Source: Azoarcus sp. DN11 (GTDB lineage: Bacteria; Pseudomonadota; Gammaproteobacteria; Burkholderiales; Rhodocyclaceae). From it: 64,000 bases of DNA. The translations under genes were made by a program, and so were the position numbers. The notes below the pieces were generated by a model. The model had not been told where the DNA came from, searched no databases, and worked only from the letters and a program-made list of their open reading frames with translations. The stretch lies in contig NZ_CP021731.1 of NCBI RefSeq assembly GCF_003628555.1, positions 744,001 to 808,000 on the forward strand, written 5' to 3'. Positions 9,681-19,040 of the stretch are shown piece after piece (within the stretch, counting starts at the first letter, position 1; each line of letters begins with the position of its first letter).

Positions 9681-10189
9681 GAGGGGTTCCGGTTCAGCTC
9701 CGAATCCAGTTTGCTTGTGCATGTCCGTCCTGCCTCCGTCAGTGCCAGCGCTTCCAGGCGCCGGCCCGATCCGGATACGGTGAGGCGAATTTCGACGTCC
9801 GGGGCGGCAATGTAAGGCGCTGCCTTGTCCGGCCATTCGACCAGGCATGCCCCTTTTCCGTCGAAATATTCGTCCAGCCCTGCTTCCAGATATTCTTCTG
9901 GAACTGCGAAACGATAAAAATCAAAGTGATATAAGTGTAATCTAGAAACAAGATAAGGTTCAATCAAGGTGTACGTCGGACTTTTCACTTTTCCCGCGTG
10001 ACCAAGTGCCCGCAGGGCGCCGCGCACGAGGGTGGTCTTGCCCGCGCCGAGGTCGCCGCGCAGGTAGATGACGAGGCCGGCGCGAAGGGCGGCTGCGAGC
10101 GCCGCGCCGGCCAGTTCGGTGTCGCGCTCGTCGTCGAGGTGCGCCGCAAGGGGGCTGCTATCATCTGCCCGGTGAAGAACGTGAATCAT
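9677..10189 (-). CDS. tsaE: tRNA threonylcarbamoyladenosine biosynthesis ATPase TsaE
   Basis: A 170-aa P-loop ATPase of the t6A-modification complex with TsaB and TsaD. The Walker A is GDLGAGKTTLVRG (residues ~45-57), followed by KSPTYTLIEPY, then LYHFDFYR and the WPDKA strand. The start at 10189 (MIHVLHRADDS) overlaps the predicted 5' end of divergent queG by 18 bp. It is coupled to amiC by ATGA, as in many proteobacteria. A stretch around 9890-9987, inside the conserved core, is strikingly AT-rich and uses codons rare for this genome (two TTA, one AGA); see findings. Confidence 0.95.
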   Translation of the reverse strand: MIHVLHRADDSSPLAAHLDDERDTELAGAALAAALRAGLVIYLRGDLGAGKTTLVRGALRALGHAGKVKSPTYTLIEPYLVSRLHLYHFDFYRFAVPEEYLEAGLDEYFDGKGACLVEWPDKAAPYIAAPDVEIRLTVSGSGRRLEALALTEAGRTCTSKLDSELNRNPS

Positions 10190-11269
10190 GCTGAAGTCTC
10201 TGCGGATGCCGCATCCGACGCGCCGCTGAGCGCACTCGTCGGGCGGATGAAAGTGTGGGCCGGGGAGCTCGGGTTCGCCGATCTGGCCGTGTCCGGCGTC
10301 GATCTGTCGTCTGCCGAAGCGGGACTGGAAGCCTGGCTGGCGAGCGGATTTCACGGCGAGATGGATTATATGGCGCGTCACGGCATGATGCGGGCGCGCC
10401 CTGCGGAACTGGTGCCCGGCACGCTGCGCGTCGTCAGCGTGCGCATGAACTACTGGCCGCAGGCGGCAGATGCGCAGGCCGCGCTCGCGGATGGCGCGCG
10501 GGCCTACGTTTCGCGCTACGCGCTGGGGCGCGACTACCACAGGCTGGTGCGCAACCGTCTGCAGAAGCTGGCGGAGCGGATTGCGGCCGAAGTGCCGCAC
10601 GGCTATCGCGTGTTCACCGATTCGGCGCCGGTGCTCGAAGTCGAACTGGCGAGCCGGTCGGGGCTGGGCTGGCGCGGCAAGCACACCTTGCTGCTCAATC
10701 GCCGCGCCGGGTCGTACTACTTCCTCGGCGAGATCTTCACCGACCTGCCCCTGCCGGTGGACGCGCCCGAGGCGCCGCACTGCGGCAGCTGCCGCGCCTG
10801 TCTCGACGCGTGTCCGACGGGCGCGATCGTTGCGCCCTACCAGGTCGATGCGCGGCGCTGCATCTCCTACCTGACGATCGAGCTCAAGGGCGCGATCCCC
10901 GAGGAGCTGCGCCCGCTGATCGGCAATCGCATCTACGGCTGCGACGACTGCCAGCTCGCGTGTCCGTGGAACCGCTTCGCGCAGCTCGGCGCGGAGCCGG
11001 ATTTCGCGCCGCGCCATCGGCTGGATGAGGCGAGCCTGGTCGAACTCTTCGCATGGAGCGAAAGCGAGTTCCAGGCGCGCATGGCGGGCAGTGCGATCTA
11101 CCGCATCGGTTACGAGCGATGGCTGCGCAACCTCGCCGTCGCGCTGGGCAACGCGCCGGGCACGGCCGAGGTGATCGCGGCGCTGCAGGCGCGTGCCGGC
11201 GACCCGTCCGACCTGGTGCGCGAGCATGTCGGCTGGGCTCTGGCCCGGCACGGTCTACGGGGCGCGTGA
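10172..11269 (+). CDS. queG: Epoxyqueuosine reductase
   Basis: About 365 aa from the GTG at 10172; the GTG at 10181 is an equally possible start. QueG reduces epoxyqueuosine to queuosine in tRNA using cobalamin and two [4Fe-4S] clusters. Visible are the N-terminal catalytic domain (MKVWAGELGFADLAVSG), ARAYVSRYALGRDYH, and the ferredoxin-like cluster motifs CGSCRACLDACPTGAI and CDDCQLACPWN. A HEAT-like tail follows. The in-frame ORF extends upstream into tsaE antisense, but that part is not conserved. It overlaps tsaE head to head and precedes murI by 42 bp. Confidence 0.93.
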   Translation: MKNVNHAEVSADAASDAPLSALVGRMKVWAGELGFADLAVSGVDLSSAEAGLEAWLASGFHGEMDYMARHGMMRARPAELVPGTLRVVSVRMNYWPQAADAQAALADGARAYVSRYALGRDYHRLVRNRLQKLAERIAAEVPHGYRVFTDSAPVLEVELASRSGLGWRGKHTLLLNRRAGSYYFLGEIFTDLPLPVDAPEAPHCGSCRACLDACPTGAIVAPYQVDARRCISYLTIELKGAIPEELRPLIGNRIYGCDDCQLACPWNRFAQLGAEPDFAPRHRLDEASLVELFAWSESEFQARMAGSAIYRIGYERWLRNLAVALGNAPGTAEVIAALQARAGDPSDLVREHVGWALARHGLRGA

Positions 11270-11311
11270 GCTTGCGCTAGAATTCGTTTTTGTCCTGATC
11301 TGGTTGCTGCG

Positions 11312-12115
11312 TTGGACTATTCCCGACCCATAGGCGTCTTCGATTCGGGCATCGGCGGGCTCACCGTCGTGCGTGCCCTGATGGAGCGGTTGCCGCTCGA
11401 GCGCATCGTGTATTTCGGCGACACGGCGCGCGTGCCCTACGGGGTGAAGTCGGTCGCGACGATCGAGCACTTCACCGCACAGATCACCGAGTTCCTGCTG
11501 CAGCAGGACGTCAAGATGCTGATTGTCGCGTGCAACACGATCGCGGCGGTGGCGGCCGACGTGGTGCGGCGCCTGGCGCGGGACATCCCGGTGCTCGATG
11601 TGATCGAGGCGGGCGCGCATGCGGCGGTCGCCGAGTCGAAGGGGCACGGCATCGGCGTGATCGGCACGCCGACGACGGTCAACAGCAATGCCTACGCACG
11701 GCGCATCCACGCGCTGGATCCCGGCGTGCGCGTGTATTCGCAGGCCTGCCCGCTGTTCGTCCCCCTGGTTGAGGAGGGCTGGCTGGACCACCCGGTGACG
11801 CGGCTGACGGCGCAGGAGTACCTGAAGCCGGTGCTCGCCGAGGAGGTCGGCAGCCTCGTCCTCGGGTGCACGCATTACCCGCTGCTGAAGCCGCTGCTGC
11901 GCGATGTCGTCGGGCCGGGCGTGCGCCTGGTCGACTCTGCGCTCACGACCGCGGAGCGGGCGGCCGCGACGCTGCAGGAACTCGGCATCGCCAGCATGCA
12001 TGCGGGGCCGGCGGCCTATCGCTTCGTCGTCACCGACGTGCCGCTGCGTTTCCAGACGATAGGCGAGCGCTTCCTCGGGCGTTCGCTCGGCGTGGTCGAA
12101 AAGGTCGAGTGGTAA
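11312..12115 (+). CDS. murI: Glutamate racemase
   Basis: A 267-aa cofactor-independent racemase supplying D-glutamate for peptidoglycan. It starts at a TTG (11312), because the N-terminal IGVFDSGIGGLTVV motif, which carries a catalytic Asp, must be included and no ATG or GTG lies between it and the previous gene. The two catalytic cysteines are in IVACNTIAA and LGCTHYPLL. A rare TTG start without an obvious Shine-Dalgarno suggests low translation initiation. It follows queG on the same strand. Confidence 0.95.
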   Translation: MDYSRPIGVFDSGIGGLTVVRALMERLPLERIVYFGDTARVPYGVKSVATIEHFTAQITEFLLQQDVKMLIVACNTIAAVAADVVRRLARDIPVLDVIEAGAHAAVAESKGHGIGVIGTPTTVNSNAYARRIHALDPGVRVYSQACPLFVPLVEEGWLDHPVTRLTAQEYLKPVLAEEVGSLVLGCTHYPLLKPLLRDVVGPGVRLVDSALTTAERAAATLQELGIASMHAGPAAYRFVVTDVPLRFQTIGERFLGRSLGVVEKVEW

Positions 12116-12128
12116 GACGGCGGCGCCG

Positions 12129-13007
12129 TCAGCGCTCGGGACCGGTTGCGACCGGGCGTGCGGGGTCGGCGCACCATTCGCTCCACGAACCGGCATAGAG
12201 CCGCGAACCGGTGAGGCCGGCCGCCTCCATCGCGAGCAGGTTGTGGCAGGCGGTGACGCCCGAGCCGCACTGGTGGACGACGCGCCGCGCATCGCTGCCC
12301 TTCAGCAGCGCCCCGAACTCCTCGCGCAGCACCGAGGCCTGCTTGAAGTGCCCGCGCTTGTCGAGGTTGTCGCGGAAGAAGCGGTTGAGCGCGCCGGGAA
12401 TGTGGCCGCCGACCGGGTCGAGCGTCTCGTTTTCGCCGCGGTAGCGATCCGGGCTGCGGGCGTCGATCAGGAGCATTTCGGGGTGGCGGAGGTGGTCGAG
12501 GACGTAGCCGGCGTCCACCACTTCCGGGCGGACCGTTATCCGGAAGTCGGCGGGGGTCGGCTTCGGCGACTCGGTGGTGAGCGCCTGTCCCGCTTCCAGC
12601 CAGGCGACCAGGCCGCCATCGAGGACCGCCACGCAGTGGTGCCCGAGCCAGCGCATCATCCACCACAGGCGCGCCGCGAACATGCCGCCTGCGTCGTCGT
12701 AGGCGACGACCTGGGTTTCATTGCCGACTCCGGCCGCAGCCAGGCGCCGGGCGAATCCTTCTGCATCGGGCAGCGGATGCCGGCCGTTCGTGCCGGTCAG
12801 GGCGCTCGAAAGATCTTCATCGAGGTGCAGGAAACGCGCGCCGGGAATGTGCGCGCGGGCGTAGGCCGCGCGCCCGAAATCGGGGTTCGCGAGGTCGTGG
12901 CGGCAGTCGAACACGACCCAGCCCGGATCGTGCAGGTGCTGGGCCAGCTCATGGGCGCCGATCAGCGTGCTGTAGGCAGCCGAACAGCTGGTCGCGGCAC
13001 TGCTCAC
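12129..13007 (-). CDS. sseA: 3-mercaptopyruvate / thiosulfate sulfurtransferase
   Basis: A 292-aa tandem rhodanese. The inactive N-terminal domain spans ~12-140. The catalytic C-terminal domain spans ~160-285, with active-site loop CGSGVTAC (Cys247). CGSGVT favours mercaptopyruvate sulfurtransferase over thiosulfate rhodanese (CRKGVT in the classic enzyme), which is family knowledge and not a demonstration of substrate. The gene overlaps the upstream SpoIIAA-like gene by 4 bp (ATGA, 13004-13007). It is convergent with murI, 13 bp apart. Confidence 0.9.
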   Translation of the reverse strand: MSSAATSCSAAYSTLIGAHELAQHLHDPGWVVFDCRHDLANPDFGRAAYARAHIPGARFLHLDEDLSSALTGTNGRHPLPDAEGFARRLAAAGVGNETQVVAYDDAGGMFAARLWWMMRWLGHHCVAVLDGGLVAWLEAGQALTTESPKPTPADFRITVRPEVVDAGYVLDHLRHPEMLLIDARSPDRYRGENETLDPVGGHIPGALNRFFRDNLDKRGHFKQASVLREEFGALLKGSDARRVVHQCGSGVTACHNLLAMEAAGLTGSRLYAGSWSEWCADPARPVATGPER

Positions 13008-13366
13008 TGTGCGGGCTCCTCGGCTGCTTCGAGCCAGGTGCGCGCCTCGGCTTCGTCATCGAAGACGAGCACTTCCGCATCGACGAAGATCTGCGAGAGC
13101 CACGCGCTCCACGTCAGCCATTGGTCCTTCGTCAGGACGGCGATGCGGCGGAAGTCGTGCGAATGCTGGCGCGAGAAGCGGATCTCTTCCCACGCCACGT
13201 CGAGCGTGAAGCCGGCCATTTCGCGCAGGTCGAAAAGGAGACTCACCGGCCCCTCGAACTTGATCTTGTAATTGACCAGCTCCTCGAACTCCTTGTAGTC
13301 CGGGAGGGTGAATTCGCCGAAGACGGCAACCGCTACCAGATTGGGGCGATGGTCCGTGGTGATCAT
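13004..13366 (-). CDS. SpoIIAA-like (STAS-fold) domain protein
   Basis: A 120-aa soluble protein resembling the SpoIIAA-like family: an alternating beta/alpha pattern with VAVAVFGEFTLPDYKEFEE, then LLFDLREMAGFT and RIAVLTKDQWLTW. Family members are small STAS/CRAL-TRIO-like folds of unsettled function, possibly lipid- or protein-binding. It is translationally coupled to the downstream sulfurtransferase (ATGA), suggesting a shared role, but no function is assigned. Confidence 0.75.
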   Translation of the reverse strand: MITTDHRPNLVAVAVFGEFTLPDYKEFEELVNYKIKFEGPVSLLFDLREMAGFTLDVAWEEIRFSRQHSHDFRRIAVLTKDQWLTWSAWLSQIFVDAEVLVFDDEAEARTWLEAAEEPAQ

Positions 13367-13426
13367 GACTGCCTCCGCATGGCGACTGGATGATGCGAAC
13401 TACTATAGCCCCGGGCGGAAGCCGCT

Positions 13427-14344
13427 TCAATCATGGCTGCGGCCGCTCGCGGCGCCGGCCGGGAGCGGTTCGGCGGACGGCCGCGATGCGAGCGACACGG
13501 CCGCGCCGCTCGCGACGATCAGGACGACCGCGATCCACGCATCGAGCGGCAGGATCTCGTCCCACAGCAGTACGCCGAACAGGCTGGAAAAGATCACGGT
13601 GGTGTAGGCGAGGTTGGCGGCGACGATGGTCTTGCCGAAGCGGTAGGCGCGGGTCATCGCGAGCTGCGCCAGGGTGGCGAAGAGGCCCACGCCGAGCAGG
13701 ATCGCGCCGCCGGAAAGGTCAATCGCCCGGATGTCGCCGGAGAGGGCCCAGGGGAGGCCCAGCAGCGCCGTGATCGCCGAAAACCACAGCACCGTGCGTG
13801 CCTCGGGCTCGCCGGCGCGGCCGAGCTCGCGCACGTTGATGTAGGCGAGGCTCGCGACGAGGCCGGAGCCGAGGCCGGCGCAAGCGCCGAGCCATTGCTC
13901 GGCCTGCAGCGTGGGCTTGAGCAGCAGGACGACGCCGAGGAAGCCGAGAGCGACCGACGCGATCGCGGCGCCGCGCAGGCGCTCGCGGAACCAGAACGCG
14001 AGGAGCAGCGCGACGAAGATCGGCGACGTGTAGTTGAGCGTGACCGCGGTGGCCAGCGGCAGGGCGCTGATCGCGTAGAAATAGCAGACGAGCGAGGCAC
14101 AGCCCGCCAGGGCGCGCGTGACCTGCAGGCGCCAGCGGGGCGTGCCGAGCGCTACGCCTTGCAGGCGCGCGATGACGGCGACGACGAGCACGCCGACGAA
14201 GCCGCGGTAGAAGACGAGTTCCCCGGTGGAGAAGGTGCCGGCGCCGAGCTTGACGCATACGCCCATGCAGGCGAAGAGGAGGCTGGCGACGATCATCCAC
14301 AGGGATTGCATGGCGATTTGCTGCGGTGCAACGAAAGGCGCCAT
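13427..14344 (-). CDS. EamA/DMT-family transporter
   Basis: A 305-aa membrane protein with about ten hydrophobic segments in two EamA repeats, e.g. LVFYRGFVGVLVVAVIARL, VTLNYTSPIFVALLLAFWF and LAYTTVIFSSLFGVLLWDE. It belongs to the drug/metabolite exporter superfamily (RhaT/YdcZ-like). Substrate unknown. It is transcribed away from glpK, with a 99-bp divergent intergenic region and no evident partner gene. Confidence 0.85.
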   Translation of the reverse strand: MAPFVAPQQIAMQSLWMIVASLLFACMGVCVKLGAGTFSTGELVFYRGFVGVLVVAVIARLQGVALGTPRWRLQVTRALAGCASLVCYFYAISALPLATAVTLNYTSPIFVALLLAFWFRERLRGAAIASVALGFLGVVLLLKPTLQAEQWLGACAGLGSGLVASLAYINVRELGRAGEPEARTVLWFSAITALLGLPWALSGDIRAIDLSGGAILLGVGLFATLAQLAMTRAYRFGKTIVAANLAYTTVIFSSLFGVLLWDEILPLDAWIAVVLIVASGAAVSLASRPSAEPLPAGAASGRSHD

Positions 14345-14443
14345 TGAACCACATGCCGGCCGGTCGCGCGAGGGCCGGGAGGATGGTCATGCGCCGGGCG
14401 TCGCGGTAGGCTTGCGTCATCGCGAGCCTTTTGCGGGGGTGGC

Positions 14444-15934
14444 ATGAGCTGGCTGCTGGCGCTGGATCAGGGGACGACGAGTTCGCGGGCGATGGTGTTC
14501 GACGCGGGCGGGCGCGTGTGCGGAACGGCGCAGAAGGCCTTCGCGCAGCATTTTCCGCAGCCGGGCTGGGTCGAGCACGATCCCGACGAGATCCTCGCGA
14601 CACAGCTGGATTGTGCGCGGGCCGCCCTGGGCGATGCGGGGATCGATGCAGAGGCGCTGGCCGGTATCGGCATCACGAACCAGCGCGAAACGACGATCCT
14701 GTGGGAACGGGCGAGCGGCCGGGCGCTCGCGCCGGCGATCGTGTGGCAGGACCGCCGCACCGCCGCCAACTGCGACCGCCTGCGCGCGGCCGGCCATGCC
14801 GAGCTGATCCGCGCGCGAACGGGGCTGGAACTGGATGCCTACTTTTCCGCGACCAAGCTCGCGTGGCTGCTGGACCAGGTGCCCGGGGCGCGAGCGCGGG
14901 CCCGGGCGGGGGAGCTGGCGTTCGGCACGGTGGATAGCTGGCTCGTCTGGCACCTCAGCGGTGGCGCATTGCACGTCACCGATCCGGGCAACGCCGCCCG
15001 CACGATGCTGTTCAACATCCACGCCTGCGACTGGGACGACGAGCTGCTCGCGCTGTTCGACATCCCGCGCGCGCTGCTGCCGCACATCGTCGACAGCAGC
15101 GGTGTATGCGGCAAGACGTGTGTCGACATCCTCGGCGCCGCGGTGCCGATCGCCGGCATCGCGGGTGACCAGCAGGCGGCGACCTTCGGCCAGGCCTGCT
15201 TCACCCCCGGAATGGCGAAGAACACCTACGGGACCGGCTGCTTCCTGCTGATGAACACGGGCGACGAGGCCGTCGTTTCGGCGAATCGCCTGCTCACGAC
15301 GGTCGGGTGGCGGGCCGCGGGGCGGACGCGCTACGCGCTCGAAGGCAGCATCTTCATGGGCGGGGCGATCGTGCAGTGGCTGCGCGACGGCCTGGGGCTG
15401 ATCCGGCGCTCGCCGGACATCGAGCCGCTCGCCGCGAGCGTGCCGGACAGCGGCGGCGTCGTGCTGGTGCCGGCGTTCACGGGCCTGGGCGCACCGTACT
15501 GGGACGCCTACGCGCGCGGCGCCCTGTTCGGGCTGACGCGCGGCACCGCGGCCGGGCACATCGCGCGCGCGGCGCTGGAAGCGATCGCGTTGCAGACGGT
15601 GGACCTCGTCGCGGCGATGGATCGCGACGGCGCCGGACCGCTGACCGAGTTGCGCGTCGATGGCGGCGCGGCGGCGAACGACCTCCTGATGCAGTTGCAG
15701 GCAGACCTGCTCGGCGTGCCGGTCGTGCGCCCGCAGATGCTGGAGACGACGGCGCTCGGCGCGGCGTATCTGGCCGGACTGGGCGTCGGTGTGTGGTCGG
15801 GGCAGGACGAGCTTGCCGCGCTCTGGCGTGCCGAGCGACGTTTCGAACCGACGATGGACGCCGACCGGCGCGAAGCCCTGGTCGCGCGCTGGCACCGGGG
15901 CGTCGAACGCTCCCGCGCCTGGGCCGACGCATGA
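14444..15934 (+). CDS. glpK: Glycerol kinase
   Basis: A 496-aa FGGY-family kinase phosphorylating glycerol to sn-glycerol-3-phosphate. It has [16 protein letters not shown] at the N-terminus, [15 protein letters not shown], the FGGY signature region ([12 protein letters not shown]) and the C-terminal [21 protein letters not shown] cut as two adjacent motifs. Length is typical (~500 aa). The TGA overlaps the glpD ATG (ATGA at 15931-15934), so the two are co-translated. No glpF or glpR is in the window. Confidence 0.96.
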   Translation: MSWLLALDQGTTSSRAMVFDAGGRVCGTAQKAFAQHFPQPGWVEHDPDEILATQLDCARAALGDAGIDAEALAGIGITNQRETTILWERASGRALAPAIVWQDRRTAANCDRLRAAGHAELIRARTGLELDAYFSATKLAWLLDQVPGARARARAGELAFGTVDSWLVWHLSGGALHVTDPGNAARTMLFNIHACDWDDELLALFDIPRALLPHIVDSSGVCGKTCVDILGAAVPIAGIAGDQQAATFGQACFTPGMAKNTYGTGCFLLMNTGDEAVVSANRLLTTVGWRAAGRTRYALEGSIFMGGAIVQWLRDGLGLIRRSPDIEPLAASVPDSGGVVLVPAFTGLGAPYWDAYARGALFGLTRGTAAGHIARAALEAIALQTVDLVAAMDRDGAGPLTELRVDGGAAANDLLMQLQADLLGVPVVRPQMLETTALGAAYLAGLGVGVWSGQDELAALWRAERRFEPTMDADRREALVARWHRGVERSRAWADA

Positions 15935-17508
15935 GCGTGGCTGGCGGTCGGGGTCCTGAGGTCGTGCTGGACCGGGCGGCGCTGCTCGCGCGCCTGAGGG
16001 AGACCGAATCCTGGGACATGTTGGTGATCGGCGGTGGGGCGACGGGACTGGGCTGTGCCGTCGATGCGAGCGCGCGCGGGCACCGCACGCTGCTGCTCGA
16101 AGCGCATGATTTCGCGAAAGGCACCAGCTCGCGCGCGACCAAGCTGATCCACGGCGGCGTGCGCTACCTGGCGCAGGGCAAGCTGCCGCTGGTGCATGAG
16201 GCGCTCGCCGAGCGGTCGCGCCTGCTAGCGAATGCGCCGCATCTCGTGCACAGGCTGCGTTTCGTCGTGCCCGCCTATCGCTGGCTGGACATCCCCAAGT
16301 TCGGCGCCGGGCTTGCCGTCTATGACCTGCTGTCGGGCGTGCAAGGCATCGGTCGCAGCCGCGTCCTCGACCCGGCGAACACGCTCGTCGCCTTGCCGAC
16401 GCTCAATCCCGCCGGCCTGCGCGGCGGCATCGCGTACTGGGACGCGCAGTTCGACGACGCCCGGCTCGCCGTCGCCCTGATGCGCACGCATTTCGACCAC
16501 GGCGGACTGGCGCTGAACTACCTGCCGGTCGATGGACTGATCGTGGAGGACGGGCACGTGCGCGGTGTGCTCGCCCATGATGTGGAAACCGGGGAGTCCT
16601 TCCGTCTTCGCGCGCGCGTCGTCATCAATGCGACCGGCGTGTGGGCGGATGCGATCCGCCGCGCGGAGCTGCCGGACGCTCGCCCCCTGCTCAAGCCCAG
16701 CCAGGGCGTGCACATCGTCGTGGATGCGGGCTTCCTGCCCGGGCGCGACGCCCTGCTGGTGCCCGAAACCGCCGACGGCCGCGTGCTGTTCGTGATTCCC
16801 TGGCAGGGCCGCGTGCTGATCGGCACCACCGATTCGCCACGGCAGGATCTCCCGCTCGAACCGGCGCCGCTCGCCGGGGAGATCGACTTCATTCTGGCCG
16901 CGGTCGCACCGTATCTCGTGCGCCCGCCCGCGCGCGCGGACATCCGCAGCGTCTTCGTCGGTCTGCGTCCGTTGATCGGCGCGGGCGACAGTGCCGCTAC
17001 GCGCAGCCTGTCGCGCGAGCACTGCATCGAGGTGTCGCCGGGCGGCCTCGTCACGATCACGGGCGGAAAATGGACCACCTACCGGCGCATGGCCGAGGAG
17101 ACCCTCGATACGGCGCAATCGGTGGCGGGACTGCCGCGGCACGCCTGCGTCACGGCAGGGCTGCGCCTGCACGGCGGGGAGGCGGGGGTGTCGTCCGATC
17201 CCTACGGCGCCGCACGCGCTGCCGTGGAGGCGTTGCCGGGGGCCGGACGCGCGGTGCACGCCGGCCTCGACCTGACCGAGGCCGAAGTCCGTTACGCCGC
17301 ACGCTGCGAGCTCGCGCGCGGCGTCGAAGACGTGCTGGCGCGGCGCCACCGTGCGCTCTTCCTCGACGCGGCGGCTGCCGAAGCGGCGGCGCCGCGGGTG
17401 GCCGCGGTGCTGGCCGAGGAGTTGGGGCGGGACGCGGCCTGGTGCGATGCCGAGGTGGAGCGCTTCCGCACGCTCGCCCGACACTATGCGCGGCCCCGCG
17501 AACAATGA
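15931..17508 (+). CDS. glpD: Aerobic glycerol-3-phosphate dehydrogenase
   Basis: A 525-aa membrane-associated FAD enzyme oxidising glycerol-3-phosphate to DHAP and passing electrons to quinone. The N-terminal FAD fold is [20 protein letters not shown] (residues ~32-51), then [27 protein letters not shown] and the late [17 protein letters not shown]. The start is the ATG at 15931, overlapping the glpK stop; the frame stays open far upstream but that is glpK shadow. The C-terminal domain ends in an Ala-rich helical segment. Confidence 0.95.
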   Translation: MSVAGGRGPEVVLDRAALLARLRETESWDMLVIGGGATGLGCAVDASARGHRTLLLEAHDFAKGTSSRATKLIHGGVRYLAQGKLPLVHEALAERSRLLANAPHLVHRLRFVVPAYRWLDIPKFGAGLAVYDLLSGVQGIGRSRVLDPANTLVALPTLNPAGLRGGIAYWDAQFDDARLAVALMRTHFDHGGLALNYLPVDGLIVEDGHVRGVLAHDVETGESFRLRARVVINATGVWADAIRRAELPDARPLLKPSQGVHIVVDAGFLPGRDALLVPETADGRVLFVIPWQGRVLIGTTDSPRQDLPLEPAPLAGEIDFILAAVAPYLVRPPARADIRSVFVGLRPLIGAGDSAATRSLSREHCIEVSPGGLVTITGGKWTTYRRMAEETLDTAQSVAGLPRHACVTAGLRLHGGEAGVSSDPYGAARAAVEALPGAGRAVHAGLDLTEAEVRYAARCELARGVEDVLARRHRALFLDAAAAEAAAPRVAAVLAEELGRDAAWCDAEVERFRTLARHYARPREQ

Positions 17509-17513
17509 CGGCG

Positions 17514-17536
17514 GGGGCGCGCCTCTCGCGCGCCCC
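17514..17536. terminator. GC-rich hairpin between convergent glpD and DUF2917 gene
   Basis: An 8-bp inverted repeat GGGGCGCG / CGCGCCCC with a 7-nt loop in the short convergent gap. No T-run follows on either strand, so intrinsic termination is uncertain. Confidence 0.35.
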
Positions 17537-17561
17537 GATGTGCTTGCCGGCCTCGCGCGGT

Positions 17562-17915
17562 TCAGTGCTCCGGTCCGGCGCTGATGCGCTCGGCCGAATA
17601 GACCGTCGCGTTGGCCACGGTCCGGGCGAATCGCCGCGTGCTGCTCTCGACCTGCGTGAGGAGGTGCTGCAGCGCGCTGGCTGGCGGAGGTTCGAGGCGG
17701 ATGCGGGAATCTCGGTCGGCCTCGATGACCATCTGGCCGTCGCCCGGAACCCTGAAGTGTTCGCCCACGGCGAGCCATTTGTCTTGTGAGTAACCCTCAA
17801 GTGTCAGCCAGACGTCACCACTCTCCAGGGTGACTGCCCAGCCACATGCGTTACTGATCGACAGGATTCCACCGGCTTGCAGACTCCAGTCAGAGCGCGC
17901 ATATTTCGCTTCCAT
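17562..17915 (-). CDS. DUF2917 domain protein
   Basis: A 117-aa small protein. The start at 17915 is supported by GGAGG (complement of 17920-17924) just upstream; the ORF is open for another 37 codons without conservation. The core ALNACGWAVTLESGDVWLTLEG-type segment (here ISNACGWAVTLESGDVWLT) and RVPGDGQMVIEADRDSRI fit DUF2917, a beta-rich, cupin-like domain of unknown function common in Betaproteobacteria. It is divergent from a GcvA-like LysR gene with a 111-bp shared spacer, an arrangement I recall as recurrent for this family. Confidence 0.75.
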   Translation of the reverse strand: MEAKYARSDWSLQAGGILSISNACGWAVTLESGDVWLTLEGYSQDKWLAVGEHFRVPGDGQMVIEADRDSRIRLEPPPASALQHLLTQVESSTRRFARTVANATVYSAERISAGPEH

Positions 17916-17983
17916 GATGCCTCCATGCGATCCATTGGCGGACGATGTCCGTGGGTCGCATTGTCCCGATATCCGGCATTCGT

Positions 17984-17999
17984 GAAAATCGATCTTTTC
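17984..17999. promoter_or_regulatory. Inverted repeat in the DUF2917/LysR divergent spacer
   Basis: GAAAATCGATCTTTTC: 5-bp arms GAAAA/TTTTC around an ATCGAT core, 27 nt before the LysR start. A LysR-type operator in the divergent region is plausible, but the site is only inferred. Confidence 0.3.
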
Positions 18000-18026
18000 T
18001 GGCATACATGTGAGCAGACTTAACAT

Positions 18027-19031
18027 ATGGAACGCCCCGGCAAACTTCCTCCGCTGCCCGCGCTGCGCGTCTTCGAGGCGGCAGCACGACTGTCCAGCGT
18101 CTCACGCGCGGCCGACGAACTGTTCGTTACGCATGGGGCGGTCAGCCATCAGATCCGCGCGCTCGAAGAGCATCTGGGCTTTCCGCTCTTCCACCGAAAG
18201 GGCCGGGCGGTGGTGCTGACGGCTGCGGGCGAGGAACTGCTGCAAGCCGCCAACGGCGCGCTGCGCCAGATCGCGGACACCGTGACGAGCCTCAAGCGGC
18301 GGGCGAACCCCAACCGGCTGTCAGTCAGCGTGATGCCGTCCTTCGCCAGCCGCTGGCTGACGCCGCGCATCGGCGCCTTCATCGATGCGCACCCCACCGC
18401 GGAGGTCATCATCACGGCGACGGGAGCGCGCGCCGATTTCAGCCGCGACGGGATGGATGTGAGCATCCGCTGGGGGCCGGGCGGCTATCCAGGCGTGCGC
18501 AGCGAACTGCTGATGGACGACGTGCTGTTCCCGGTCGTGAGCCCGAGCCTGTGTGCCGGGCATCCGTTGCGTACGCCGGCGGATCTCGCTGGCGTACCGC
18601 TGCTGCGGTCCGAAGGGGAGGACTGGGCGCCGTGGTTCCGCGCCGCCGGGCTCGACTGGCCGGAGCCGAGCAGCGGCCTGATGCTGTCGGATTCGGCGCT
18701 GGTGCTGCAGGCCGCGCTGGAAGGCCGGGGTGTCGCGCTCGCGCGGCGAAGTCTCGCGGCGTCGGCGCTGCGAGCAGGCAAGCTGGTGCGTCCGTTCGAT
18801 ATCCCGATCGAGACGCGCCATGCCCCCGAGGGGCTTGCGAACGACTTGCCGCCGGATCTGCCGTTTGCGCAGCGCCCGCTGTGGCGCTACTGGATCGTGC
18901 AACCGGAGCGGGGCGACACTCCGCTGCTCGCCGCTTTTCTCGACTGGCTGCGTGCCGAGGCGGCCGCCGACCTCGCGACGCCGCTCGACCCCGTGCCGAT
19001 CGGGCGAGGCAGTTTCGCCACCCTGCGCTGA
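18027..19031 (+). CDS. LysR-family transcriptional regulator, GcvA-like
   Basis: A 334-aa regulator with an N-terminal winged helix (LPALRVFEAAARLSSVSRAA, then ELFVTHGAVSHQIRALEEHLG) and a LysR substrate-binding domain (VSVMPSFASRWLTPRIG, then DGMDVSIRWGPG). The N-terminus and the VSVMPSFA segment resemble the GcvA subgroup. Its target is most likely the divergent DUF2917 gene, the usual LysR arrangement, plus itself. The effector is unknown. Confidence 0.88.
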   Translation: MERPGKLPPLPALRVFEAAARLSSVSRAADELFVTHGAVSHQIRALEEHLGFPLFHRKGRAVVLTAAGEELLQAANGALRQIADTVTSLKRRANPNRLSVSVMPSFASRWLTPRIGAFIDAHPTAEVIITATGARADFSRDGMDVSIRWGPGGYPGVRSELLMDDVLFPVVSPSLCAGHPLRTPADLAGVPLLRSEGEDWAPWFRAAGLDWPEPSSGLMLSDSALVLQAALEGRGVALARRSLAASALRAGKLVRPFDIPIETRHAPEGLANDLPPDLPFAQRPLWRYWIVQPERGDTPLLAAFLDWLRAEAAADLATPLDPVPIGRGSFATLR

Positions 19032-19040
19032 TCCGGACGC

